Origin: Corynebacterium accolens | Lineage (GTDB): Bacteria; Actinomycetota; Actinomycetes; Mycobacteriales; Mycobacteriaceae | Direction of reading: 5' to 3' | Assembly: GCF_030515985.1 (NCBI RefSeq) | Contig: NZ_CP100376.1 | Coordinates: forward strand, 200,947 to 230,154 | DNA: 29,208 bases | Shown: piece by piece, positions 1 through 9,519 of the stretch | Position numbering within the stretch: position 1 is the stretch's first letter | Layout: the number at the start of each line of letters is the position of its first letter | Made by a program: the position numbers and the translations under genes | Notes under the pieces: model-generated | The model's database searches: none | Told to the model about the DNA's origin: nothing | The model's input: only the letters and a program-made list of their open reading frames with translations

Positions 1-325
1 AGAGGCACACGAGCACTAGGAGATCCGAAAGGATCACCATGATATTGCCGGCCAGGGTGTGGTCGATGGCGTCAAAGGCCGTCAACGGCACCATCGCTAA
101 GGCGCCAAAGGGCGGATAAATGAAGGGCAGCTGAATATCGCCGGCGGGCATCGGCGCGCTATAGACGGAGCGGTGCTCGAGGAAGGCCTTGACTCCCTCG
201 CGGTAGACCACCATATCGATGGGGAAGTCTGTGATGCGGGTGTCTTCAACGACCTTCCGAGCGCCGAAAAGGAACCCCAGCAGGGCCACGGTATATCGGA
301 ATAACGGGGTACGAGCGAATTTCAT
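1..325 (-). CDS. GT87/DUF2029-type polyprenol-phosphate sugar glycosyltransferase, N-terminal part (partial)
   Basis: An open frame of 108 codons starts with ATG at 325 and runs off the left edge without a stop. The N-terminus has a hydrophobic segment, then the pattern DFPIDMVVYREGVKAFLE, then LPFIYPPFGALAMVPL, then a second hydrophobic stretch. This order (D-x-x-VY near the first extracytoplasmic loop, PF-x-YPP, then membrane segments) is typical of GT-C glycosyltransferases of family GT87, the group of mycobacterial and corynebacterial mannosyl- and arabinosyltransferases that build lipomannan or arabinan outside the membrane from polyprenyl-phosphate sugars. No clear ribosome binding site precedes the start, so the mRNA may be leaderless. 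Sugar specificity cannot be read from this fragment. It lies downstream of ilvD on the same strand, 77 bases away. Confidence 0.65.
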   Translation of the reverse strand, partial: MKFARTPLFRYTVALLGFLFGARKVVEDTRITDFPIDMVVYREGVKAFLEHRSVYSAPMPAGDIQLPFIYPPFGALAMVPLTAFDAIDHTLAGNIMVILSDLLVLVCL

Positions 326-402
326 CGCGGTACAAGTTACGCGATTTTTAACTACAGAGCTCGCACCCCACCGAGGTCACAGTGATTTAGCAGCCAATTG
401 TG

Positions 403-2256
403 CTAGTTCACAAAGCCGTCTACCACGCGCACCGCGCCGCGGTCCGCGGAGGTCGCCATCGCGGCATAGGCGCGCAGCGCCTTGGTAATCGGGCGGTTGC
501 GGTCCACCGGCGTCCATGGCTTTTCGCGTTGTTCTTGCGCGGCGCGGCGGCGCTCCAGAACATCATCGTCCACGTCGAGCGTGAGCTCGCGCTCGTGGAT
601 ATTGATGGAAATGGTATCGCCGTTCTCAATGAGCCCGATAAGCCCCTGGTGGGCGGCCTCAGGAGAAATGTGGCCGATGGAGAGCCCGGAGGTGCCGCCG
701 GAGAAGCGGCCGTCGGTAATCAAGGCGCAGGCCTTGCCTAAACCTGCGCCCTTGAGGAAGGACGTCGGGTGGAGCATCTCCTGCATGCCGGGGCCACCGG
801 AGGGGCCCTCGTAGCGAATGACGACGACATCGCCTGGCTGGACTTCTTTATTCAAGATGATGGACACGGCCTGCTCTTGGGACTCCACCACGCGGGCTGG
901 GCCAGAGAAGGTCCACAGCTCTTCTTCCACGCCGGCTGCCTTGACGATGGCCCCGTCTGGCGCCAGGTTGCCGCGCAGGACCACCAGGCCGCCGTCGGAA
1001 GAAAAGGCGTGGTCGGCATCATGAATGCAGCCATTGACCGCGTCAGTATCTAGTTCATCCCACCGGTTGGACTGGGAGAATGGCTCCGTCGTGCGCACGC
1101 CACCGGGAGCGGCGTAGTACAGCTCGCGGGCCTGATCGGTTACGCGGGGATTGCGGATATCCCAATCATCGAGCCACTGCTCCGCATTGTCATAGAGGGC
1201 GGTGTGCACCTTGAGGTTGAGGTGGCCCGCGCGGCGCAGCTCGCCCAAAATGGCCGGAATGCCGCCGGCGCGGTGCACATCCTCGATGTGATAGGTGCCG
1301 TTGGGCGCAACCTTGGACAGGCAAGGCACGCGGTAGGAGATGTCATTAATATCATCCAGCGTGAAGTCCACTTCGCCCTCCTGCGCTGCGGCGAGGGTGT
1401 GCAGGATGGTGTTGGTGGATCCGCCCATGGCCATATCGAGGGCCATGGCATTAGTAAAGGCTTCCTTGGTGGCGATATTGCGCGGCAGGACGGACTTGTC
1501 TTCCTCGCCGTAGTAGCGGCGGCACATATCCACGATGGTGGAGCCGGCCTTTTCAAAGAGCTCACGGCGCGCGCTGTGGGTGGCTAGGGTGGTGCCATTG
1601 CCAGGAAGCGCCAAACCGAGAGCCTCGGTCAAGCAGTTCATGGAGTTGGCCGTAAACATGCCGGAGCAGGAACCGCAGGTGGGGCAGGCGGATTCTTCGA
1701 CCTGGGCCAAGCCGGAATCGCTCACGCTATCGTTTGCGGATGCGGTGATTGCGGTAATCAGGTCGGTCGGAGCATGAGCAACGCCATCGACCACGACGGC
1801 CTTGCCGGCCTCCATAGGTCCGCCGGAGACGAAGATCGTGGGGATATTCAACCGCATTGCGGCATTGAGCATGCCCGGGGTGATCTTATCGCAGTTGGAG
1901 ATGCAGACGAGGGCATCGGCAGTATGCGCATTGGCCATGTACTCGATGGAATCGGAGATGATTTCGCGCGAGGGCAAAGAGTACAGCATGCCGCTATGCC
2001 CCATGGCAATGCCGTCGTCCACGGCAATGGTATTGAACTCCTTGGGCACGCCACCGGCTTCGCGGACGGCATCGGCGACGATATCACCGACATTTTTCAG
2101 GTGCACGTGGCCGGGGACGAACTGCGTATAAGAGTTGGCGATGGCGACAATCGGCTTGCCAAAGTCATTTTCTTTGGTACCGGTAGCGCGCCACAAGGCA
2201 CGCGCACCGGAGGCTTGACGTCCGACGGTGGTTACTTTAGAGCGCAGTGGGAACAT
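403..2256 (-). CDS. ilvD: dihydroxy-acid dehydratase
   Basis: This 617-residue protein catalyses the third common step of valine and isoleucine synthesis, dehydrating 2,3-dihydroxy-isovalerate or 2,3-dihydroxy-3-methylvalerate to the 2-oxo acids. The family signatures are plain: [12 protein letters not shown] at about 118-129, and [11 protein letters not shown] at 191-201 with cysteines that contribute to the Fe-S cluster. Length matches the long E. coli-type enzyme (about 616). The start is ATG at 2256. An AAAGGAA Shine-Dalgarno-like stretch at 2272-2278 is rather far from it and lies just before a four-codon reading frame (see findings). ilvD follows the PH-domain gene on the same strand by 55 bases and is divergent from ilvBNC, whose enzymes supply its substrates. 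Confidence 0.97.
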   Translation of the reverse strand: MFPLRSKVTTVGRQASGARALWRATGTKENDFGKPIVAIANSYTQFVPGHVHLKNVGDIVADAVREAGGVPKEFNTIAVDDGIAMGHSGMLYSLPSREIISDSIEYMANAHTADALVCISNCDKITPGMLNAAMRLNIPTIFVSGGPMEAGKAVVVDGVAHAPTDLITAITASANDSVSDSGLAQVEESACPTCGSCSGMFTANSMNCLTEALGLALPGNGTTLATHSARRELFEKAGSTIVDMCRRYYGEEDKSVLPRNIATKEAFTNAMALDMAMGGSTNTILHTLAAAQEGEVDFTLDDINDISYRVPCLSKVAPNGTYHIEDVHRAGGIPAILGELRRAGHLNLKVHTALYDNAEQWLDDWDIRNPRVTDQARELYYAAPGGVRTTEPFSQSNRWDELDTDAVNGCIHDADHAFSSDGGLVVLRGNLAPDGAIVKAAGVEEELWTFSGPARVVESQEQAVSIILNKEVQPGDVVVIRYEGPSGGPGMQEMLHPTSFLKGAGLGKACALITDGRFSGGTSGLSIGHISPEAAHQGLIGLIENGDTISINIHERELTLDVDDDVLERRRAAQEQREKPWTPVDRNRPITKALRAYAAMATSADRGAVRVVDGFVN

Positions 2257-2311
2257 GGTTTAAGTCACCATTCCTTTTAGATTGGTCAATGGGGGGGAGG
2301 AGAAAGTAGAT

Positions 2312-2854
2312 TTAGTTTTCTGCCGAATCTTTAAGCTCGGGGTGTTTTTCTAGGTATGCAGCATATTCCTCTTTGCTTAGGAGGATCTGCTGACCGTCGC
2401 GGTGCACGATGACGACCTTGTCATCGGCTGCCTCGCGGCCTTGAGTGAGGGCATCGGGAATGCGCCCGCGGGATGCCTGCGCCAGGCGGGGCAGTGAGTT
2501 GAAGGTTACGCCAGGCAGGTTGTGTTTCGCACCATTTTTAGTCTGCGCGAAGGCCCGGGCGCGCTGGAAGCCAATCCCGGCGAAATCATCCCATGCGATA
2601 GAAACGTTCTTCCGGAACGCATACGAAATGGAAATGCCTTTCTCAGAGACCCGTGTGCGGGCCTTGAGGACCCACCAGAGGCCGATAACGGGGATAATCA
2701 GCAGCCACCCCAGGTATTTGGGCGCCCAGCCAATGCTTAATAAGGCGATCGTGGACAGAATTAAAATGCCCAAGATGTGGTCGCGGGAAGGGGTGAAGAC
2801 CTCTGCCTGGGTGGTGGACTGACGAGGTTGTTTGTCCTGTGCTGGTGGGGTCAT
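2312..2854 (-). CDS. small membrane protein with PH-like domain (Cfp6-type)
   Basis: The protein (180 residues from ATG 2854) has a polar N-terminus, two hydrophobic segments (about residues 28-45 and 49-66; ILGILILSTIALLSIGW and YLGWLLIIPVIGLWWVL), then a soluble part beginning RTRVSEKGISISYAFRKNVSIAWDDFAGI. This is the actinobacterial PH-domain family that includes mycobacterial low-molecular-weight antigen Cfp6; its function is not known. A longer frame could start with GTG at 2905, but the 17 extra residues look unlike a natural N-terminus, so ATG 2854 is preferred. No strong ribosome binding site is seen and the message may be leaderless. A protein of this kind lies next to ilvD in C. 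glutamicum too (memory, not checked). Any role in branched-chain amino acid synthesis is unknown. Confidence 0.75.
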   Translation of the reverse strand: MTPPAQDKQPRQSTTQAEVFTPSRDHILGILILSTIALLSIGWAPKYLGWLLIIPVIGLWWVLKARTRVSEKGISISYAFRKNVSIAWDDFAGIGFQRARAFAQTKNGAKHNLPGVTFNSLPRLAQASRGRIPDALTQGREAADDKVVIVHRDGQQILLSKEEYAAYLEKHPELKDSAEN

Positions 2855-2920
2855 AGTCAGCCAGCCTAATTGACCATGTGGTGGGGAAGCGAACCATTTT
2901 TCCACCGCGTTTCAACATAT

Positions 2921-2934
2921 GGGAAAGTTTTCCC
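2921..2934. repeat. perfect palindrome GGGAAA-GT-TTTCCC in the divergent ilvB/PH-gene promoter region
   Basis: The two 6-base arms are exact inverted repeats with a 2-base centre. The site lies about 24 bases upstream of the -10 hexamer proposed for the ilvB leader transcript, so it touches the -35 zone, and is also upstream of the divergent PH-domain gene. This position fits a regulator binding site; no regulator is identified. Confidence 0.45.
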
Positions 2935-2957
2935 AAAAGGGGGTAATCGCTTCCAGA

Positions 2958-2963
2958 TATAAT
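2958..2963 (+). promoter_or_regulatory. -10 hexamer TATAAT of the ilvBNC leader transcript
   Basis: A perfect TATAAT lies 24 bases before the leader peptide ATG, implying a transcript start near 2970. No good -35 hexamer is present 16-18 bases upstream, which is common in corynebacteria and would fit an activator- or repressor-controlled promoter. The palindrome at 2921-2934 is immediately upstream. Confidence 0.6.
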
Positions 2964-2986
2964 TCTATCGGTATATAGTTGGAAAT

Positions 2987-3028
2987 ATGATCATTATTCG
3001 ACTTCAGGTGGTACGAGCGCGGCGGTGA
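2987..3028 (+). CDS. ilvBNC leader peptide (attenuation peptide)
   Basis: A 13-codon frame reads MIIIRLQVVRARR and stops with TGA at 3026. Six of 13 codons are Ile, Leu or Val, the end-product amino acids of the operon. It lies between a TATAAT promoter and a terminator hairpin with ilvB downstream, as expected for ribosome-mediated attenuation. The C. glutamicum ilvBNC leader, as I recall it, is a similar short peptide with Ile-Ile-Arg-Leu and a Val run. The ribosome binding site is poor (GGAA very close to ATG). Confidence 0.85.
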   Translation: MIIIRLQVVRARR

Positions 3029-3094
3029 CCGCGACGTTTCCTGAACGTCGACGCTTTCGCCCCCGCAGACCACCGGCCCGCGGGGGCTTTAGTT
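3007..3094 (+). terminator. ilvBNC attenuator: alternative hairpins and intrinsic terminator
   Basis: The terminator stem is GCCCCCGC (3059-3066) with GCGGGGGC (3080-3087), followed by TTTAGTT. An upstream hairpin CGACGTT (3032-3038) / AACGTCG (3044-3050) follows the leader stop codon. GGTGGT, in the Gln-Val-Val codons of the leader peptide (3007-3012), is complementary to ACCACC in the terminator loop (3069-3074). Ribosome position on the leader could therefore alter which structures form. The exact antiterminator fold is an inference from pairing by eye. Confidence 0.8.
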
Positions 3095-3156
3095 GTAACT
3101 AGGGCGTTTTCGATGATCAGTTTCCATGACAGACCAAACCAAGGAGCACATACACC

Positions 3157-5007
3157 GTGGTAACGACATCCTCGCCCACGCCTGCTTCCGCGGCCGCTGC
3201 AACTTCTGCTGCGTCTGCGGAGCGAATGAGTGGGGCTCATGCTATTGTCCGCACGCTGGAAGATCTGGGCACCGATCTCGTATTCGGTATTCCCGGCGGT
3301 GCCGTGCTTCCGCTCTACGATGCACTGCATGGTTCAACGAAGCTTCGCCATGTGCTAACCCGCCATGAACAAGGCGCCGGCCACGCCGCCGAGGGCTATG
3401 CGCAGGCTTCCGGAAAGGTGGGCGTGTGCATCGCTACCTCCGGTCCTGGTGCGACCAACCTGGTTACCGCGCTTGCCGATGCCAACCTGGACTCCGTTCC
3501 CATCGTCGCCATCACCGGCCAGGTGGGCAGCAACCTTTTGGGCACCGATGCCTTCCAAGAGGCCGATATCCGCGGTGTCACCATGCCCATTACCAAGCAC
3601 AACTACATCGTGACGGATCCCGCCGAGATCCCTTCTGCAATTTCGGCTGCCTTCCACTTGGCTTCCACCGGCCGCCCCGGTCCGGTGCTCGTGGATATCC
3701 CGAAGGACGTGCAAAACGGCTTTGTAGATTATCGCTTCCCGGAAACGCTTGACCTGCAGGGATACAAGCCAGTCACCAAGCCACACCACCGGCAGGTGGC
3801 CCAGGCCGTGGAATTGATGTCGCAAGCGGAAAAGCCCGTGCTCTACGTCGGCGGCGGAGTCGTTAAAGCTAATGCCTCCCAAGAGTTGCTGGAGTTTGCG
3901 GAACTCACGAATATCCCTGTGGTTACCACCTTGATGGCGCTGGGGACCTTTCCGGACTCCCACCCGCTGCACCTGGGAATGCCGGGCATGCACGGCACGG
4001 TCCCAGCCGTCGCGGCGATGCAGCGCGCCGATCTCATCATTGCCATCGGTGCCCGCTTCGATGATCGCGTGACCGGCGATACCTCAACATTCGCACCCAA
4101 TGCGAAGGTCGTCCACGCCGATATTGACCCAGCTGAGATTGGCAAGATCCGGGAAGTTACGGTCCCCATCGTCGGCGATGCCAAAAAGTGCTTGACCGCG
4201 TTGAGTAAGGAGTACCGCAAGAAGGATGTACAGCCGGCCGCCGAGGTGAAACAGTGGCATGATTACCTGCGCGGCATGCAGCAGCGTTTCCCGCGCGGTT
4301 ATGAGCCCACCGATGATGGCCTGCTGAACCCGCAATTCGTCTTGGAAAAGCTCAGTGAGACCGTGGGGCCGGAAGCTATCTACTGTGCGGGCGTGGGCCA
4401 GCACCAGATGTGGTCCGCGCAGTTCTTGGACTTTGAACACCCGCGTTCGTGGATCAACTCCGGTGGTGCTGGAACCATGGGCTATGCCGTTCCCGCTGCC
4501 TTGGGTGCAAAGGCAGCGCGCCCAGATAAGGAAGTCTGGGCCATCGATGGTGATGGCTGCTTCCAAATGACCAACCAGGAACTTACCACCGCCGCCGTGG
4601 AAGGCTTCCCGTTTAAGGTTGCCGTCATTAATAACGGAAACCTTGGAATGGTCCGGCAATGGCAGACGCTGTTTTATGACCAGCACTATTCGCACACCAA
4701 GCTGCGCGAAGAAAACGCCTTCACCCCGGACTTCGTCCGTTTGGCCGAGGCACTCGGTTGTGAAGCCATCCGGGTCACGAGCGAAGAAGAAGTCGTTCCG
4801 GCCATTAAGCGCGCGCAGGAAATTAACGATAAGCCAGTTGTCATTGACTTCATCGTCGGCCAAGATGCGCAGGTGTGGCCGATGATCGGTGGAGGTGCCT
4901 CCAATGAGGAAATCCAATACGCCCGCGGCCTGCGCCCGCTTTTTGATGAAGCTGAATCCGCCGCGGAAACCCCGGCTGAGATTGACGAAACCATCCAGGA
5001 GGCATAA
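3157..5007 (+). CDS. ilvB: acetolactate (acetohydroxyacid) synthase large subunit
   Basis: This 616-residue thiamine-diphosphate enzyme condenses two pyruvates to acetolactate, or pyruvate with 2-oxobutyrate to acetohydroxybutyrate, the committed step of Val/Leu/Ile synthesis. The order is an N-terminal TPP-binding domain with the catalytic Glu in [16 protein letters not shown] (E71), a central FAD-binding-type domain, and a C-terminal TPP domain with the GDG motif near residue 465 in [15 protein letters not shown]. The start is GTG at 3157 with AAGGAG at 3141-3146. The Ala/Ser/Thr-rich first 22 residues are a poorly conserved extension. ilvN begins 3 bases after the stop, indicating translation coupling. 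Transcription is probably set by the upstream attenuator. Confidence 0.97.
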   Translation: MVTTSSPTPASAAAATSAASAERMSGAHAIVRTLEDLGTDLVFGIPGGAVLPLYDALHGSTKLRHVLTRHEQGAGHAAEGYAQASGKVGVCIATSGPGATNLVTALADANLDSVPIVAITGQVGSNLLGTDAFQEADIRGVTMPITKHNYIVTDPAEIPSAISAAFHLASTGRPGPVLVDIPKDVQNGFVDYRFPETLDLQGYKPVTKPHHRQVAQAVELMSQAEKPVLYVGGGVVKANASQELLEFAELTNIPVVTTLMALGTFPDSHPLHLGMPGMHGTVPAVAAMQRADLIIAIGARFDDRVTGDTSTFAPNAKVVHADIDPAEIGKIREVTVPIVGDAKKCLTALSKEYRKKDVQPAAEVKQWHDYLRGMQQRFPRGYEPTDDGLLNPQFVLEKLSETVGPEAIYCAGVGQHQMWSAQFLDFEHPRSWINSGGAGTMGYAVPAALGAKAARPDKEVWAIDGDGCFQMTNQELTTAAVEGFPFKVAVINNGNLGMVRQWQTLFYDQHYSHTKLREENAFTPDFVRLAEALGCEAIRVTSEEEVVPAIKRAQEINDKPVVIDFIVGQDAQVWPMIGGGASNEEIQYARGLRPLFDEAESAAETPAEIDETIQEA

Positions 5008-5010
5008 ACC

Positions 5011-5526
5011 ATGACGCAAAACGAGGTAACTCGGCATACCTTATCGGTATTAGTTGAGGATGTAGAAAGCATCATCGCCCGCGTGGTGGGAATGTTTAGC
5101 CGCCGTGGCTACAGCCTGGTGTCCTTGGTCTCCGCGCACACGGAAACCCCCGGAATTAACCGGCTGACCATCGTTGTGGATGCCTCTGAGGTGATCATTG
5201 AGCAGGTAACGAAGCAGCTCAATAAGCTCATTCCGGTCATCAAGGTCGTGGAACTTAAAGAAGATTCCACCGTTGCTCGCGCCATCATGCTGGTGAAGGT
5301 ATCGGCCGATAATTCCAACCGCGCGCAGGTGGTGGATGCGGTAAATATCTTCCGCGCCCGCGTGGTGGACGTGGCAAAGGAATCGGTTGTCGTGGAGGCT
5401 ACCGGTACGCCGGGCAAGCTCGCGGCGCTGCTTGAAGTTCTCGAGCCCTTCGGGATTCGTGAACTCGTGCAATCGGGCCACGTAGCCTTGGGGCGCGGCC
5501 CGAAGGCGACAGCTCCCAAAAAGTAA
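5011..5526 (+). CDS. ilvN: acetolactate synthase small (regulatory) subunit
   Basis: The 171-residue protein begins with an ACT domain (about residues 5-80; LSVLVEDVESIIARVVGMFS, then GYSLVSLVSAHTETPGINR) and ends with the ALS small-subunit C-terminal domain. It activates IlvB and confers feedback inhibition, typically by valine, in this family. AGGAGG at 4996-5001, inside the end of ilvB, provides the ribosome binding site for ATG 5011. Length is normal for the actinobacterial small subunit. Confidence 0.97.
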   Translation: MTQNEVTRHTLSVLVEDVESIIARVVGMFSRRGYSLVSLVSAHTETPGINRLTIVVDASEVIIEQVTKQLNKLIPVIKVVELKEDSTVARAIMLVKVSADNSNRAQVVDAVNIFRARVVDVAKESVVVEATGTPGKLAALLEVLEPFGIRELVQSGHVALGRGPKATAPKK

Positions 5527-5568
5527 ATAAAATCTCACGATGTGAACACAATGTCTCGCGCAGTGGTA

Positions 5569-5574
5569 TATACT
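5569..5574 (+). promoter_or_regulatory. possible internal promoter of ilvC (-10 TATACT)
   Basis: The 102-base gap between ilvN and ilvC contains TATACT in the context GTGGTATATACTCTGCG, about 55 bases before the ilvC start. A separate ilvC promoter is known in C. glutamicum (memory). The -35 region is not clear here, so this is a moderate call. Confidence 0.5.
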
Positions 5575-5619
5575 CTGCGTTAGGACGCTTCATTACAGCT
5601 TCTCCTACCAAAGAATTGA

Positions 5620-6642
<1,023 letters not shown>

Positions 6643-6660
6643 GCAATAGCTGAAGCCAGT

Positions 6661-6694
6661 GCGGCCCGCGGGAGGTTCCCGGCGGGCCGCTTTT
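6661..6694 (+). terminator. intrinsic terminator of ilvBNC
   Basis: Perfect 9-base arms GCGGCCCGC (6661-6669) and GCGGGCCGC (6682-6690) are followed by TTTT. It lies just after the ilvC stop and separates the operon from the DUF262 gene. Confidence 0.9.
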
Positions 6695-6756
6695 GCGGTT
6701 TGGCTACGTGCTATCCCAGCACTTAAGTCCGTGAGGTATCGCAGAGGTGTTGCGGG

Positions 6757-6762
6757 TAGTAT
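6757..6762 (+). promoter_or_regulatory. -10 hexamer TAGTAT for a leaderless DUF262 transcript
   Basis: TAGTAT ends 7 bases before the ATG at 6770, which would place the transcript start at or next to the start codon. No Shine-Dalgarno sequence is present, consistent with a leaderless message. Confidence 0.5.
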
Positions 6763-6769
6763 TGGCCCT

Positions 6770-8560
6770 ATGGGTTTTACGACGCCAAGCTATGATCTCA
6801 AGGATCTTTTTTCGCGGATTGACCGGGGCGATATCCAGCTTCCAGATTTCCAGCGCAGCTATGCCTGGGATGAAGACCGCATCCGCTCACTTATCGTTAC
6901 GGTCCTGCGTGGTTATCCCATCGGCGCACTGATGGCCCTGGATATCCGCAATGAAAAGATGCGTTTCCGCCCCCGAGTGTTGGCGGGTGCGCCCGAGGCT
7001 GGCGTCGAGCCTGGGCTGCTCCTTTTGGACGGCCAACAGCGCCTTACCTCCCTTTATCACTGCTTTAACGGCGAGGGTTTTGTCAAGACCACCGACTTCC
7101 GGAAAAAGAAGGTTCGCCGCCGCTTTTTCATTGACGTCCGGGCCGCGGTAAGCGGGGACTTGCTTGCCGATGACGCCATTTTCGCCGTCGACCAGAACGG
7201 CGAGATCTGTTCGCACTTCGGCCCCGATATTGATGGGGCTATCACCTGCCGCCAGGATGGCCTGGATAATATGTGCATCCCTGTGGCCTCGCTACTCAGC
7301 GAGGAAGGCACCAGCATGCTTTTCGAGCTCGCCGCCACACACGAGCGGTACAGCGCCGAGCTCGCTGCGTTCAATAACCGCATCGTGCGTCCCTTGGCGG
7401 GCTATGACATCCCGATGATCCGGCTATCCCGCGAAACGGAGCGGGCCGGAATCGGTTCCATCTTTGCCCAGGCGAATTCCGCCGGCCTGCAGATGGATGT
7501 CTTCGATCTCTTAACCGCCGTCTTTGCTTCTGAAGATCCCACCTTCCACCTTGCCAACGATTGGCAGCAGGTGGAAAAGGACCTGCGGGATTCTCCCGCG
7601 CTCGATGGCATCGGACGCAATGAATTCCTCTCCGCAGTATCCCTCTTGGTCACAGGGGAGAAGGGCAATGCCGGCGGCCAGCGCGAAGATATTTTGAAGC
7701 TGTCCCTATGCGAGTACAAGGCGGCCGCGCACGACCTGCGCATCACCTTCCACGAGGTCGCCGAATTCTTGGCGCAGCGCCGTATTTTAAGCCTGGATCA
7801 GGTTCCTTATACGGAACAGATCGTGCCGCTGGCGGTTATCATCGCGCGCTTGGCCAAGCGGCCTGGGGCGCTTTCTAGCCAGCAGGCATGGGATCGCATC
7901 GACCAGTGGTTCTGGTGTGGCGTCTTTGGTGAGCTCTATGGCTCTTCCGCGGTGCCGCTGCGCGCCGCCCGCGACGTGGATGAAGTGACCGAGTGGGTGG
8001 CCGGGGCCACCGATGACGTTCCCAAAACGGTCGCAGATGCAGGATTCCGGGAATCCCGCCTGCTCTCGGTCGATGAAAACGATGGCGTTTGGCACGGAAT
8101 CTACGCCTTACTCATGGCTCGTGGCGCGAAGGACTGGCGGACGGGCAGCGAGTTTACTCGCCATACCTTTGAAGAGCTCAAGCCTGGATTTTTCCCAGTA
8201 TTCCCACTGAATTGGTGCCAGCGCCACGGGGTGGATTCGGTCTTGGCGCAGTCGGTTATGAACTTTACCCCGATGGGCAAACGCACAGAGGTCGTCCTCG
8301 ATGGATTCGCACCGAATCGCTACCTGCCACGCGTGCAATCCAAGTCCATCATGGAAGACGAGGAATTTGATGCCGTCTTGGCGTCGCACGACCTCGATGT
8401 CGCTAACTTAAGGGAATCGAAGATTCAGGAATTCTTGGCGGATCGGCGCCATCGTTTTGTGAACCTGGTGGAAGAAACCTTGGGCATTCCCGTCATTCGA
8501 GATGTCGATGAAGCAAACCTGGCCGGCGGTGAAGAGGGGCCACATGCATTTGGCCGCTAA
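6770..8560 (+). CDS. DUF262 (GmrSD N-terminal-like) protein with degenerate HNH/DUF1524-type C-terminus
   Basis: This 596-residue protein opens with the DUF262 signature: DLFSRIDRGDIQLPDFQRSYAWDEDRIRSL (about 11-41), RGYPIGALMAL (47-57) and the DGQQR motif (87-91). DUF262 is a ParB/sulfiredoxin-like NTP-binding domain found in GmrSD-type modification-dependent restriction enzymes and other defence proteins. The C-terminal third keeps family-like context (GVWHGIYALLMARGAKDW, and later NFTPMGKRTEVVLDGFAPNRYLPRVQS), but where relatives carry a DHHHIFP-type HNH core this protein reads KPGFFPVFPLNWC (471-483), with no histidines. The nuclease is therefore probably inactive or altered. ATG 6770 is preferred over upstream in-frame codons because the DUF262 homology begins there and it follows a -10 box. 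A lipoprotein gene overlaps its end by 17 bases. Confidence 0.75.
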   Translation: MGFTTPSYDLKDLFSRIDRGDIQLPDFQRSYAWDEDRIRSLIVTVLRGYPIGALMALDIRNEKMRFRPRVLAGAPEAGVEPGLLLLDGQQRLTSLYHCFNGEGFVKTTDFRKKKVRRRFFIDVRAAVSGDLLADDAIFAVDQNGEICSHFGPDIDGAITCRQDGLDNMCIPVASLLSEEGTSMLFELAATHERYSAELAAFNNRIVRPLAGYDIPMIRLSRETERAGIGSIFAQANSAGLQMDVFDLLTAVFASEDPTFHLANDWQQVEKDLRDSPALDGIGRNEFLSAVSLLVTGEKGNAGGQREDILKLSLCEYKAAAHDLRITFHEVAEFLAQRRILSLDQVPYTEQIVPLAVIIARLAKRPGALSSQQAWDRIDQWFWCGVFGELYGSSAVPLRAARDVDEVTEWVAGATDDVPKTVADAGFRESRLLSVDENDGVWHGIYALLMARGAKDWRTGSEFTRHTFEELKPGFFPVFPLNWCQRHGVDSVLAQSVMNFTPMGKRTEVVLDGFAPNRYLPRVQSKSIMEDEEFDAVLASHDLDVANLRESKIQEFLADRRHRFVNLVEETLGIPVIRDVDEANLAGGEEGPHAFGR

Positions 8561-9455
8561 GAGGTTCCGGGCGGCTGCAGCGGTTATCGCAGCCTCCCTT
8601 GTACTTGTCGGCTGCGGCGATGCCTTGCAGGAGCCCAAACTGGTAAAGCGTGGGCTGTCGGATCTCTCCGAGTCCGACGTTGAGCTTGAGCGCGCCAAGT
8701 CAGAGAATCAAAACCGCCTTATCGATCCCAAATTCGCTGGCAAGTTTGAAATCATCGATGATCCTAGCGGCATTGACGCTGCGCGGACTTTTTTCGAGGA
8801 TTCTGACTCGATGGTGCTCTTTGCACCCGATGCTAAATCCGAACTGCGCGCGGCGACGTTGGCTATTAACCAGCACCTGCCGGCCGTGGAATACGATCGC
8901 TCGCGCCGCGGTGACATCCTCAACCTGGTAGGTGACTTGGAAGTAAAACGACTCGTCATCATTGGCGATATTCCATGGACACAATCCAGCGGTGATTTCA
9001 CTGTCATCAAGGACCCGGGAACGCACGAAGCGTTGGGAGATTTCACGGCATTCCAATATGAGTCCAAGGTGGTCGCCTCGCCGAAACAAATGGTCAAGGA
9101 CATCGCGCGGCTGGATAAAACACCTTACGTTGAGTTGCGCCCTGCCTGGATTCCTTATGAGGGTGAGCCCGACGACGATGGTAAAAAGTTATCGCCCGTT
9201 CCGGCACAGTCGCGGCGCGATGGCCAGATGGCGCCCAATATTGTGGCCACGGCGGATAGCCCGGTAGCCAATGTCATTACGGCCGCGGCCTATGGTGGCT
9301 CGGTATTGGTGATGCCGACGGCAGATCCGCTGGAAGATAAGCGGAGTATGGCCATGGTGGCGGGGCTGGACGAGGGTTCACTGATTGCTTTGGGCCCGGA
9401 ATTCGGTCAAGTGAAAGAATTTAAGGAAAAAATAAGGCAGGGCACCCCAAACTGA
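8544..9455 (+). CDS. hypothetical secreted lipoprotein
   Basis: From ATG 8544 the product is 303 residues, with an N-terminal Lys/Arg, a hydrophobic core and the lipobox LVGC (Cys24), so it should be lipid-anchored outside the membrane. GAGGGG at 8534-8539 supports this start rather than the longer frame from 8502. The body shows alternating segments such as DSMVLFAPDAKSELRAATLA, VKRLVIIGDIPW and ADSPVANVITAAAYGGSVLVM. These resemble, loosely, the Rossmann-like subunits of cell-wall-binding repeat 2 proteins, but this is a guess from pattern. The function is unknown. It overlaps the DUF262 gene by 17 bases, so the two are probably cotranscribed, and it precedes serA by 64 bases. Confidence 0.7.
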   Translation: MHLAAKRFRAAAAVIAASLVLVGCGDALQEPKLVKRGLSDLSESDVELERAKSENQNRLIDPKFAGKFEIIDDPSGIDAARTFFEDSDSMVLFAPDAKSELRAATLAINQHLPAVEYDRSRRGDILNLVGDLEVKRLVIIGDIPWTQSSGDFTVIKDPGTHEALGDFTAFQYESKVVASPKQMVKDIARLDKTPYVELRPAWIPYEGEPDDDGKKLSPVPAQSRRDGQMAPNIVATADSPVANVITAAAYGGSVLVMPTADPLEDKRSMAMVAGLDEGSLIALGPEFGQVKEFKEKIRQGTPN

Positions 9456-9519
9456 ACTACACTTCCTTCACACGCGGTGATTTTCGCGTAATGCACAACG
9501 AATTGAAACGAAGGATGAT

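Noticed and set aside
388..405. TAGCA...TGCTA hairpin as the ilvD terminator
   Set aside because: The stem is only 5 bp, overlaps the stop codon and has no T-run, so it is too weak to call.
2312..2905. Longer GTG-initiated form of the PH-domain protein
   Set aside because: The extra 17 residues lie in what appears to be promoter sequence and do not look like the family's N-terminus; ATG 2854 is preferred.
3355..3993. Long minus-strand open frame inside ilvB (also 4084-5037)
   Set aside because: These are shadows of the high-GC codon bias of ilvB; they have no recognisable domains and the plus-strand gene is certain.
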